A stretch of DNA of 64,000 nt, taken from the NCBI GenBank assembly GCA_973895155.1, contig OZ316899.1, forward strand, positions 7,006,001 through 7,070,000, given 5' to 3'. The first letter of the stretch is position 1. Each line of letters opens with the position of its first letter. The stretch comes from Marsupella aquatica. Taxonomy: Eukaryota > Marchantiophyta. Shown here in pieces: positions 43,973 to 53,275 of this stretch. The notes below the pieces were generated by a model that had not been told where the DNA came from, made no database searches, and saw only the letters and a list, made by a program, of their open reading frames with translations. A program made the translations under genes and the position numbers.

Positions 43973-44972
43973 TGTGGTACGTCCCATGGCTCCCTAAACC
44001 CAAGAAACCCCTTTGCACAAGCCGATTCCCGCAAGTTTCGCTCTTGGCGAGGCCGATTTTGCGGCTTAGCGGCATGGGACGCTGCTAACTTCCTTCTACT
44101 ACTATTTAACATTTAACTCACATATACTGGACAGATCCTTCATCGGGTCATGAGATACATAGCCGGCCTATTCTAGGCCTTCCCTTGTCCTCCTCTCTCA
44201 ATTTCCCTTTAGGTATGTTTGGATTCCGCCGCCGGAATGATCCCCAACTGGCTTGGGTAAGCCGCTAAGACCTCTCTCAGCTCGACACATCCAACTCTTA
44301 CTACCTTGCTTACTCCCTTCTTGGTTGATGTGGGCAATCTTCAAACAAGTTAATGCGACACACAAATAGCAAAATGACTCCTTCTGACTGAGTTATATCA
44401 TGCACTTGCCATACAAACAGTACTTCTCATATACAAGATCTGCGAACTAAGCCGTGAGGCCAACTCTATTCATCTCTTAGGTATGAGGAAACATGAATAT
44501 ACACAAGGGTCATAGTATAACTAACCGAGAGCTTCTTTAACTACTTGATCCCAGCCCTGCTGGTGCACTAAAAACTTGCTAAGGAAGAAGGCCCGCAACT
44601 CCCCGCTGCCCAGGTACTTATCCTGGTAGTGGATCCGCCTAATTCCTTGTAGCATAAGCCTAATCTACCTATGTACAGCGAGGCAGGAGCACAAGTGTTG
44701 CTCTTACCAGTGGATCCGCAATCCCACTAAGCTAAGTGTCAGGGCCGCCTCTTGGTCCTGATCCTAATTCTAAACTTGGAGATCTGGGCCCGCCCTGCCC
44801 ACTCACGCCTCCCTCCACGTCCGCCCTCCTTAAAAGGAGCGGCCCTCCACCACCGTCATGGCAACGGTGTCTGGTCCTCAATGGACGCCCCCAACACTTC
44901 CTCCGCAACCACTACCGTAGGTACGTCCTCTGACAGATTACCTGCTCCGGACCGAGTTAACTCTCCATCGGC
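43973..44972 (-). other. Giant LTR F 3' non-coding end
   Basis: About 1 kb after the stop of the long ORF, with no coding region. It carries ATTCCGCCGCCGGAAT at 44223-44238, 250 bp from the LTR end, with the preceding GGTATGTTTGG word shared with C. It would correspond to the R-U5 part of the LTR. Confidence 0.7.
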
Positions 44973-45920
44973 CTAACTGGGTCCACCCTCGGCTTCGGCC
45001 TCAGCATCGGCCACGGCCTCCCCGACATGTTCTAGTGGTGGATCCGGTACCCTGGCTTCATCACCGAGTATCCTGGCCTTGGCTTTGCCATCCCCGCCTT
45101 CTAGGGCAGTTGGATCCTCTGTCGTGACCCTGCCTGAGGTTGGTGTTGGGTTTACCTCCTTGGTCACAACGGCTTGAGGAGCCGTATTACTCCCTGACCC
45201 AGAAGGTTTCTGCTTCTTCTTCTTCTTTGGTTCGGCAGCTGGCCCCTTCCCCTTGCCACTTACCTTCGGCACCGGTGCGAGTGTCTCGGCTTGTCCTTTG
45301 GCCAGTACTACTCCTGGTAACTTGGTTGCCCCAATTGGAGTTGGACCTGAGGAAGCCAAGCACTTAAATATTGCGACCTGTTTCTTTAGCCGCTCCATTT
45401 GGTTGTCGGCTCGCCGCTGTAAGTTTTCCATCTTCCGCGTGCTTTTCTCCAACTCCTCCTGCAATTCATCCAGGTCCTTGCACGCCTCCTCCCGCTCCTT
45501 CTGGGCTTCCTCCAATTCCTCCTTTAAGGTAGCCCTCTCCTCCTGGGTTGCTCTCAGCTCCTTGTTGAGCTCCGTAACGACCTCAGACCCCATTTTGTTC
45601 ATCTTGGCATAAGTCTAGTAGAGTTGGTCGTCTTTCTCACGGAGGTCGGCCTTGAAGCTGGCCATCATGGATGCGAGCTCCTGCCGTAGCACGATAATCG
45701 CCTGATAGGATTTCCCTAACTCGGCCTCCTTCTGCTCAAGGGCTCCGCGGATATCCTCGAGTTCCCCCTTTAGCGCCCTTTCCCTTCTCTGAGTTTCCGC
45801 CATGGCCCGATTGTTGGCTGCTATGTGGGCCTCCTTTGCGTCTCTCAGCTCTCGCTTCCACTTCTCCTTTTCCTTGATCGAATCGGCCAGCTCACCTTGG
45901 GTCCGAGTAAGTTTATCCTT
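44973..45920 (-). pseudogene. Giant-LTR ORF in F: C-terminal coiled coil
   Basis: Two open stretches in the same frame, 45803-45615 and 45602-44973, separated only by an in-frame TAG where C and copy 1 have Gln-like sequence ('DDMLNQTY'). Heptads run from 'ERALKGELEDI' to 'LQRRADNQMERLKKQ', followed by a Lys/Pro-rich basic patch ('KKKKKQKPSGSGSN') and an acidic tail ending 'EAEAEGGPS'. LINE-4 separates this from the upstream half at 49612. The likely role is oligomerisation; the basic patch may be a nuclear signal. Confidence 0.7.
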
Positions 45921-48900
45921 TTTTTTCTTTTTTCTTTTTTTGGATTTTTACATTTATTCCGCGTGAAACCCATGGATGGGGGAACCAGCAGGCCAAACGG
46001 CATCATAAAACCTCAAACGCCCAAAGGAGGCAATAACAAAGAGTTACTCAACCAGGGTCACCAGATCAGGCAAAGATTATGAAGCCGTTCTACTAGTGTT
46101 CCATGCAGCAAGTAATAGCTAGGGGATAAGCACTAAAAGGCGCAGTAGGTCAGCAGAGTAAAAGTGTAAAGTGTCAAACCATTGTCTAGTACTGAATTAA
46201 TCCACCTAATTAGTAAGAAGAGGGTGTATACTGTAGCGGGAGAAGGAAAAAAACCAACGGCATGAACTGTAAGGGCCACCAAGAGTGGTGCAGCCATAAG
46301 CTATAGGGATTGAAAACAGTGCGGGAGGTAGTGGCATTGTGTATGAGGAAATCACGGGAGTAACGGTGTCAAAAGAGAAGACAAAACTCCCAGATAGCCA
46401 CATAGTATAAATCAATCTCTCACAAGGCCGCCATCAATGGAGGAAAAAATCCGACGCGACCCACGTCTGAGAGTGTGAATGCGCTCGATCTCCAACAGTT
46501 CTTTGGCACTCGATAGACACCGGTGCTTGCGGCTCAAAGATGAAGGAGAAAGCATGGAAGCAGCCGCAGCGACATCAATTAGGTGGTCCAGGGTCTCCAA
46601 AATAATCAGCATCTGATCAAAAATCCTATGTCTAGTCCGGTCAAAAGTCTGAGCATTCCTAGCCAACCAAATGTTCCACAAAATCTGATAGGTAGTGTAG
46701 ATCCGAAGGGAGTGAATAGGTAATTTTCCCACAGCAGACTTGATAAGGCCAATCAGGGATGGCGTTCCATTGCAGAGTGCACCATGCATCCACCCGTGAG
46801 CATCAGTCCAACACCTACTGGCGTGCCTGCATGAGAAGAAAATATGTGAGATAGACTCAAGGAGTCCCACACAAAGCACACAACAACCATCAGATTTTCC
46901 AATTCTTAGAGCCCTAGAGCCAGAAAACAGACCCTGTGCAAGAATACGCCATAGAAAGACTTTCGCTCGGGTAGAAAGATCAGATGTCCACACAGCCCTC
47001 CACACTTCATTCCATTCTCCATCTATGAGGGCCTCCGCCCAGATCCGGTTCAGACGAGCAGAATCAGTGCCTTTTGGGCGCAAAAACTCATAGGCTCGAA
47101 CATTTGTTAATCCAAAGCGATTAGTTCCAACCGCCTGGTCCAGGCAAAGCCATTGTCGTGCAAGAGGCAAGGTTCCAATGCCGCCAAAGGGAGTTCCACG
47201 AATTACTCCCGTCAAAGAGAGACATAGAACCCTGCAAGGAGATGTAAGGCCTCTCAACCGTTGTAGTCGTGATTCAACATTCATCCATGTGCCATCAGTA
47301 GCAGACCAGAAATCCCCGATTTTCCTTATGCCAAGTTTACCAAACGTTCTGGTTAACTCCATAATCACAGAATCAGGTAGCTCATAGAATCCCTATAAGC
47401 AGCGGATAGCATCTTCAAATCCCCAATGGCCAGGGATAGGGTCATAAGTATTAGGGTAGAAGATCAAGTGTTCTCTCAACTGTTCCCAGGCACTCCACAA
47501 TTGGCTAGTATATGACAATCTCCCAAAGCTATGAGGGGTGCTAAGAAGCATCTTGTCAGTCAAGGAGTACACATTCCTGCGGACAATCTTGTAATTTTGC
47601 CATTTCGTCAATCGAAGATTTTCAGAGAGCATGCAAGCCCATTCAGAGTCGGGGCAATCCAAAGCCCCGGTGAACCATTTACTCAAAAGTGCGTCCAAGT
47701 GACTTTTGAGATCCTTCAATCCGAGACCACCATCCAGCTTGGGCCGAGTCATCTTGTCCCAAGCCACAAGAGGGATTCGTTTCCCCCCCAACGGGTTGGA
47801 GCCCCACAGAAAAATCCTGTTTAAAGCAATCAACTTTTTAGTCAAGGTAATAGGTGAAAGTAGAAACATCATGTGATAAACCGGTATGGCCTGAAGCACG
47901 TGCTTGATTAACAACAGGCGGCCTGTGAAAGAAAGGAAGCGAGTAGACCAGGATGCAAGTCATGCACTGATCCGATCCAAGCAGAAGCAATGCAGTTGCT
48001 TCTCAGAAAGATTAGAACCAAAAGGGGCACCTATGTATTTTTGCACAGTGCCTGCAGCGCTAATTGTACACCCCGTTTCGTGTAGCCAGTCAGGGATCTC
48101 ATCAATAGCCAAAGGTATAATGATAGATTTGCCCAGGTGGAGTTTAGCTCCAGTTGCACAATCATTCGTAGCAAGTGATAGTGTTTCTAGCCTGTGTAAA
48201 AGCAATCTTCGTGGCAGGAATGAAAAGGCCTAGATCATCGGCAAAAAGTCTAAAGCAAATAGTTAAAGAGGAAGAGATTTGTAGTCCTTGGAGTCGACCA
48301 GCTGCAATTTCCGCATGGCAAAAGTCCATCAATGGCTGGGTGGAGATAGCAAACAGAAGAGGAGAAAGGGGACAGCCTTGGCAAACTCCCCTGCACATCT
48401 TAATATCATCAGTCCAAAGTCCGTTGACCAGAACTTTAGAAAAGGAATTACTTAGCAGAGATCGAACTAAGAATATGTAATGTGAGCTCAGGCCCAAAAG
48501 ATTCATAGTTTCCCAGATATAGAGATGATCGACCCTGTCAAAAGCTTTCTCAAAGTCAAGCTGCAAAAAGAGAGACGGAGTCTGCGTGGATTCAATCCAG
48601 TCGTGTGTCAACCACGTTAGTGAGATATTTTCCAGTATATGACGTCCAGGAATGAAGCCTGTTTGCTGCGGACTAATCATACGGGGCAGCAGCACCTTCA
48701 ATCGCAGGGCAAGTAGCTTCGCCAAAATCTTGTATGTGGTTGTTAGCATAGTTAGCGGCCTCCAGTCGCACAAACGACGCTTGTCAGTCTTCTTGGGGAT
48801 AAAACGGATCACGCCATCTTTGATCCCATAGGAAATGTGGCCAGTTCTCCAAAAGTCGTAGATCATATCATATAGGTCAACTTTCACAAAATCCCAGCAA

Positions 48901-49611
48901 GGACGTAGAACTTTAGCAGTCATACCATCTATCCCTGGTGCTTTATCATTAGGTAGCAATAGTAGGGTATCATGTACCTCCTTAATAGTGGGTAAAGCTT
49001 CCAATTGGTGGTTCTCAGCGGCAGAGGGGCAAAAATGAGTGTGCTCACAGAGTTTTTGTCTAGCAGCACGCATCGCCAAAAGCTCCTCAACATTGAGTTC
49101 CTGCGGAGAATACAGCGCCTCACAGAAATTTTGAACCTCCTTGATGATCAGATTTTTGTCATGAATCTCTGAACCATCATCTCCAATTAGGTACTCCATA
49201 GTCTCTCTCAGACGTTTTGCTTTGACCAAAGAGAAGTAGAACTTGGAAGGTTCTTCACCCTGGCCAAGCCAGTTGATCCGGGACAGCTGCCGGTAGTGAT
49301 GTGCATTCTCAAGTTCCATTTTGCGAACACTGTTATCAGTATAGGCAAATTCCTGCAGATCATTTGGAGCATGCTCGTCCATGATAGAGATTTTGAGGAG
49401 GCAAAGTTTGTTCCTGAGGATTGCCAGCTCCTCCTCCCGGGGTACCGGCAAAGATTGCAGCTCCATAAAGCACTTCCAAAATCTTTGGAATGCGTTGGCA
49501 AAGCGTAAATGAGGATCCGCAGAGGGCACATCATCACCCCGCCAGGCAGCCTCTAAAAGATTCAGGTTCTCTGCCTTCCGAAGAACAGAGGGCTTTAAAT
49601 AAGTAGCTCTC
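45921..49611 (-). mobile_element. LINE-4: 5'-truncated L1-like LINE
   Basis: Minus strand, poly(A) tail at 45921-45953 (T-rich on the plus strand), flanked by TTATCCTT (45913-45920 and 49612-49619). It lacks the endonuclease: the retained ORF2 begins just before the RT. The 3' UTR is shared with LINE-3. It is inserted in the coiled-coil part of the giant-LTR ORF of F. Confidence 0.9.
46412..49611 (-). pseudogene. LINE-4 ORF2: RT and C-terminal domain
   Basis: RT landmarks in 49611-48162: 'LLPNDKAPGIDGMTAKVL', 'LQLDFEKAFDRV', 'GVCQGCPLSPLLFAI', 'RLFADDLGLFIPA' with both catalytic Asp present. Shifts near 48180 and 47930 lead to 47914-47393 and 47368-46412. The last stretch carries 'GCCVLCVGLLESISHIFFSCRHA' (CX2C...HX4C). 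Homologous throughout to LINE-2 ORF2. At least three frame breaks inactivate it. Confidence 0.92.
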
Positions 49612-49958
49612 TTATCCTTGATAATCTGATTATCAGACTGTGCGGTATCCAATTGCCCTTGCATGATGTTGAGCTCATGCCGCTTATTCCGCAGCTCATC
49701 TTGGGCTTTCTTGGCCGCCTTAAGGTCTTCTACCTTGGCTTCCCTTGCCCTAAGCCGACGGATGACCTCGTCCTTCTTGCTTCTCTCCAAAGCCACCGCT
49801 TCTTCTAATCGACGCTTCTCCAACATTTCCCTCTGGAAAAAAGGTCCCTGCTCCAACTCCTCTCCAAAGATGCCAAGCGCAAGTTCCCCACACATCTCCC
49901 CGTACTCCATGGCTTGTTCTTTAGCATAGGCGGAGTGAGTAGAAGTCATCGACATCAT
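48162..49958 (-). pseudogene. Chance in-frame fusion of LTR ORF and LINE RT
   Basis: One uninterrupted frame of 598 codons: about the first 113 residues are giant-LTR coiled coil ('YGEMCGELALGIFGEELEQG' to 'DTAQSDNQIIKDK') and the rest is LINE-4 ORF2 beginning 'ATYLKPSVLRK'. The join falls at the target duplication. It shows insertion preserving frame. Expression is not implied. Confidence 0.85.
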
Positions 49959-52166
49959 CCACCGCGGCCTTTGTTCCCAAGCCGCCTTGCCAATTTCTTC
50001 TATCGTGGCTGGTGGGCTGCTTTGTTTTTCTGCAAGCCGCCTGATGTCCTTTGGTCATTCTCCTCCTGGTAAATCCTTCTCCCTAGCCAGGGCTGCCTCT
50101 TCTTCCTCCCTGAGTCGTTCCTAAAACTCCTATGCCGTCTGTTTTATGCCGTCAAAGCTCGGGGGAGCGACATCTGGTGGGGGAGACTCGGGGCTGCTCT
50201 GCTGGGTCGGGTCCCCTCGAACTACTCTTGGAAGAGTGGGGATGAACCTGCCACAGGTCCTTATTCCTGGAACATGATGGTCCGACCCGTAGCCGGAGTC
50301 ATCATTGTCGTAGCCTTCTACCGTCTCCTCCTCGGCTTGGACTACCGGTTCCCACCGCTGCTGTCCTGGTCTTGCCGTGAACACGGCCTCACAGATCACG
50401 GGTCCTAGTTCCTCCGACTTCCACGTTGATCTCATCTTCTCCCTGTCGCGACTAGGAGCTTTGAGCTGCTTTTCCTCGGCTTCGGGACTTGAAGCTCCTA
50501 CATACATTCGGACTCCCGGCTCGTGTTCCGGCCTCCTTCTCTCCTTGACCCCTGTAAAGGGGTTTTCCCTGGTAAGTTGGCTAAGGCCGACTTTGGGAGT
50601 AGTATTCTGTACCGGTCCCGTTGCCGTTGCCGTTCTCCTTTCCTTCTCCAGCAATTTCAGCAGAGTCTGCAAGCCTGGTTGCTGCATCAGCAAGTCCTCC
50701 TTCCTCGGCCTAAACACCTGCTCAATTGTAGGATTGTCGGACTGGGTCGGTTTCTCTGTTGTCGGCCTCGGTTCCGGAACCTCCTCTGGTGCTCTTGCCT
50801 GCAGAGGCAGTACCGGGGCGAATATCTGACTTCGGGCATACCGGCACAACAGCGGCATATGATAACCAAGCCGGGACACGCTTCCCATGTCGATCACCAG
50901 CTGTTCCTCCTTCAAGATCTTCTTTAGTTGGGTGAGGAGGTACCCGTTGTAGTCTCGGCTTGGGTCTGGCCTCTCCGCCAGATAGACCTGTGCCTTGCCG
51001 ATCTCTGCCCTCGGCAAGTTACAATGCATGGTTACCCGCAAGAAATCGATCATTTCTCCTATGTGCGGGTTGGTGTAGGTGTTTTGGAAGAAGCCATTCT
51101 TTGTTGATGGCCCTGGAAACGCCCGGAACTCCCTGTCTAGCAAGGTCTTCCTGGTATCTACTTTGGTCTTATTGCCCATCGGCAAGCCAAACACTTCGGC
51201 AATCACCCGGGGAGTGAGATAGAAATCCTTCCCATACACCCTTGTGGAATTGGTCTCGGGCTCCCATGATCCCACGAATTCTAGTAAGTCTGAATCCGGC
51301 ACCTCCGGCTTTAGCCATGGTAGCTTTACGAAGGCTTCCAAGCCGGATCCGGCCATGAAACCTTGGTATTTCCGAGTCTGCATAGCCGTAAAGCATGCAT
51401 CCTCCTCCCGTGCAAAGTGTAATTGCACCTCCTTGAGGAGGGTCGCCGCCTAGCCTTTCCAGGTGTCATCTCTTGTTGGAACGGCATTGACGGGGTCGAC
51501 CTCTTCCTCTTCGGCTTCCGCCTGCCTCCTACTTCCCTGCTCTGCTGGTTTTTTGGGTGCCACCGACCTCGTTCTTTTTGCAGGGGTGGCTTCTTCGTTG
51601 TTGTTCCCTTTCCTCTTCATAGCGACTGCCGTGGATGTTTCTCCTAGCACGGTTGCCTTCATCCACCCCTCCGTGCTACCCTTCAACTCCCAGTGTATGT
51701 CGTTGCAGCGGTTGATGGCCTCCCGGATGCTGACTATTCTATTCTCACAAAATAGAAGATTGTCAAGTTCGTCGGCACTAGGCGTCCACAAGAATTCAGC
51801 CGTAATGAGTTCTCCTCCTAAGAAAGCAGACTTCTGCAGCTCCCACAACCGAGCGAGCTCCTGCCGTTCTCGAGCCGCTCTCTCCGATTCTTTGTCCTCG
51901 TAGGTCCCAATGTACTCAGTTGCCCGTTCTAACAGGCATCCCCAAGAATGAGCAGCTTGATTGACGTTGCTCATACCCTTCTTGAGTTGATTGTCGGTAT
52001 CTGCTTCCACCCCGAGTTGATTGTCGGTATCTACGCACCCTAACCCTAATTGTGTTCCCTCCCCTGACGTCCTTACTTTTGGCCTCGGCTCGGGTTCCAT
52101 AGTCACCCTTAATTGTTTATATTTCCCTATTTTTGTTACTATACTAAGGTGTTTCCTAGGGTACAC
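49612..52166 (-). pseudogene. Giant-LTR long ORF in F: N-terminal and globular parts
   Basis: 52166-51450 (238 codons; Met in 'MEPEPRPKVR' near 52100 is a plausible start) and 51428-50130 (432 codons) are in one frame, separated by a TAG that corresponds to Trp (TGG) in copy C near 52295. The second part has 'GKDFYLTPRVIAEVFGLPMG', 'IDFLRVTMHCNLPRAEIGKA' and 'LGYHMPLLCRYARSQIFAP', then a Pro/Glu-rich linker. Two more TAGs near 50120-50135 replace Gln codons of C, after which the frame continues to 49620. The undamaged frame would be about 1,100-1,200 codons. I do not recognise a catalytic motif. The middle loosely recalls plant mobile-domain proteins. Confidence 0.7.
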
Positions 52167-52217
52167 TCCTGATTTTACTATTTAAACTGGCCTAATGATT
52201 CCTGGCTAGGCATCACA
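52099..52217 (-). promoter_or_regulatory. Short 5' end of giant LTR with AT-rich box
   Basis: Only about 110 bp separate the LTR start (TGTGATGCC on the minus strand) from the likely ORF start. It contains TTTAAATAG near 52180-52188, a possible TATA-type element; in C the matching site is changed. If real, almost the whole LTR would be transcribed downstream of it. Confidence 0.35.
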
Positions 52218-52222
52218 GTATT

Positions 52223-53193
52223 TTTGGTCTGCATGGCTATAAAACATGCATCTTCATCCCATGCAAAATATAACTGCACTGCCAGTGGTAGGACCGCCGC
52301 CCACCCCTTCCATGTATCAGCTCTATTGGGGATGGCATTGACTAGGTTGACCTCTTGTTCTGCGGCTTCCTCCTACCTTTGTCTCCCTTGCTTGGCTGGC
52401 TTTCTTGATGCTTCCGACCTCGTTCTTTTGGTCGGTGTGATTTTTTTGTTGTTGGCCATCTTCCTTTTCCTTTCGGCCGCTCCTGACAACTCGGCCAGGA
52501 TTGTTGCTTTTGTCCACGCCTCCGTGCAACCCTTCAGGTCCCAGATTGTTGTTGCAGTTGTTGATGGCCTACTGAATGCCAATGATTCTATTCTCTCAAA
52601 ATAGAAGATTGTCAAGCTCATCGGCAATAGGCGTCCACAAGAATTCAGCCTTGATGATCTCTCCTCCTAGGAAGGCAAACTTTTGCAATTCCCACAGCCA
52701 AGCAAGCTCCTATCATTCTCAAGCTGCTCTTTCCGACTCTTCCTCCTCATAGGTCCCAATGTACCCACTTGCCATTTGAATAGGCATCCCCAAAAATGTG
52801 CAACTTGATTGACATTGCTCATTCCCTCCTTATGTTGTTGCTGGGTGTCTACTTCCGCCTGCCGTGTTCACCTTTGCAACTGACAGTCGTTGGCTTCTCC
52901 TTGCAATTTGTTTGATCAATGTGCGTGAATGAGCCGTCACTCTTGGTGAACCTCCCTTACCCCCCTCCGGCCTGCCCCTGCCTGACTTGGTCGCTGATTA
53001 CCTGCAACCACCAATACTTAGCGTACCCAAACCCTAATCATGCCCCTTAGTGGTCCTTGCACCTATTACTCCCGGCCTTGGCTCGGGTTTCATGGATATC
53101 CTTAATTGTTTACATTTTCTTGTAAGGGTTTTTGTGTATACCACCCAACTTTACTATTTTACAAGCCCTAGTGATTCCTGGCTAGGCATCACA
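52223..53193 (-). pseudogene. Giant-LTR ORF in C: N-terminal part, decayed
   Basis: Homologous to 51355-52217 of F. 52627-52323 in two frames keeps 'DLKGCTEAWTKATILAE' and 'TPTKRTRSEASRKPAKQG', matching F. At about 52295 the codon is TGG where F has TAG, so N-terminal and globular parts were one frame in the ancestor. A one-base deletion near 52225 and several stops disable it. Confidence 0.7.
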
Positions 53194-53275
53194 GGTCTCC
53201 AGGAGCATATATGAGGGGAGTGGTGTCTCCATGGGGGCTAAGGACGAGCCAAAGTTGTGAGTTGCGGTGGTTGCA

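Larger units (their letters stand above)
43973..52217 (-). mobile_element. Giant solo LTR F, nested in C
   Basis: Left end TGTGGTACGTCC at 43973, right end GGCATCACA at 52217, flanked by GTATT (43968-43972 and 52218-52222). Removing it rejoins C at 'ccttggtattt' so that C is collinear with F itself. Without LINE-4 it is about 4.55 kb. It is the least damaged copy of the giant LTR here. It has the same family and orientation as C, so a family member jumped into its own kin. Confidence 0.87.
40100..53193 (-). mobile_element. Giant solo LTR C (contains F)
   Basis: Left end TGTGGTGCGTCC at 40100, right end GGCATCACA at 53193, flanked by GGTCT at 40095-40099 and 53194-53198. Subtracting F and its duplication leaves about 4.84 kb. 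Left-end homology to the 5' LTR of Gypsy-1 (8553), where a primer site abuts, indicates that it is a solo LTR in minus orientation. No gag or pol lies inside. It carries pieces of a long sense frame. The alternative, a DNA transposon with 8-bp imperfect terminal inverted repeats, is less likely but not excluded. Confidence 0.8.
22288..53275 (+). mobile_element. LTR-A: old chromovirus LTR holding three insertions
   Basis: Three separated pieces join into one LTR of the chromovirus family: 22288-22695, 39920-40099 and 53199-53275 (665 bp in all). It starts AGTGGTGGAACTCG, whose first eight bases are the exact inverse of the family's LTR end CCACCACT. Removing insertions B, C and D with one copy of each target duplication restores sequence collinear with the other LTRs. 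Its remaining half is not in the window. The interval also spans the inserted elements listed separately. Confidence 0.85.

Noticed and set aside
40100-53193. A DNA transposon with imperfect terminal inverted repeats (TGTGGTGC / TGTGATGC)
   Set aside because: No transposase was recognised, and the homologous end at 8553 abuts a retroelement primer site; the solo-LTR reading explains more. Not fully excluded.
40100-53193. Host genes for coiled-coil or plant mobile-domain proteins
   Set aside because: The frames recur three times at fixed places inside repeats with target duplications, so they belong to the element.
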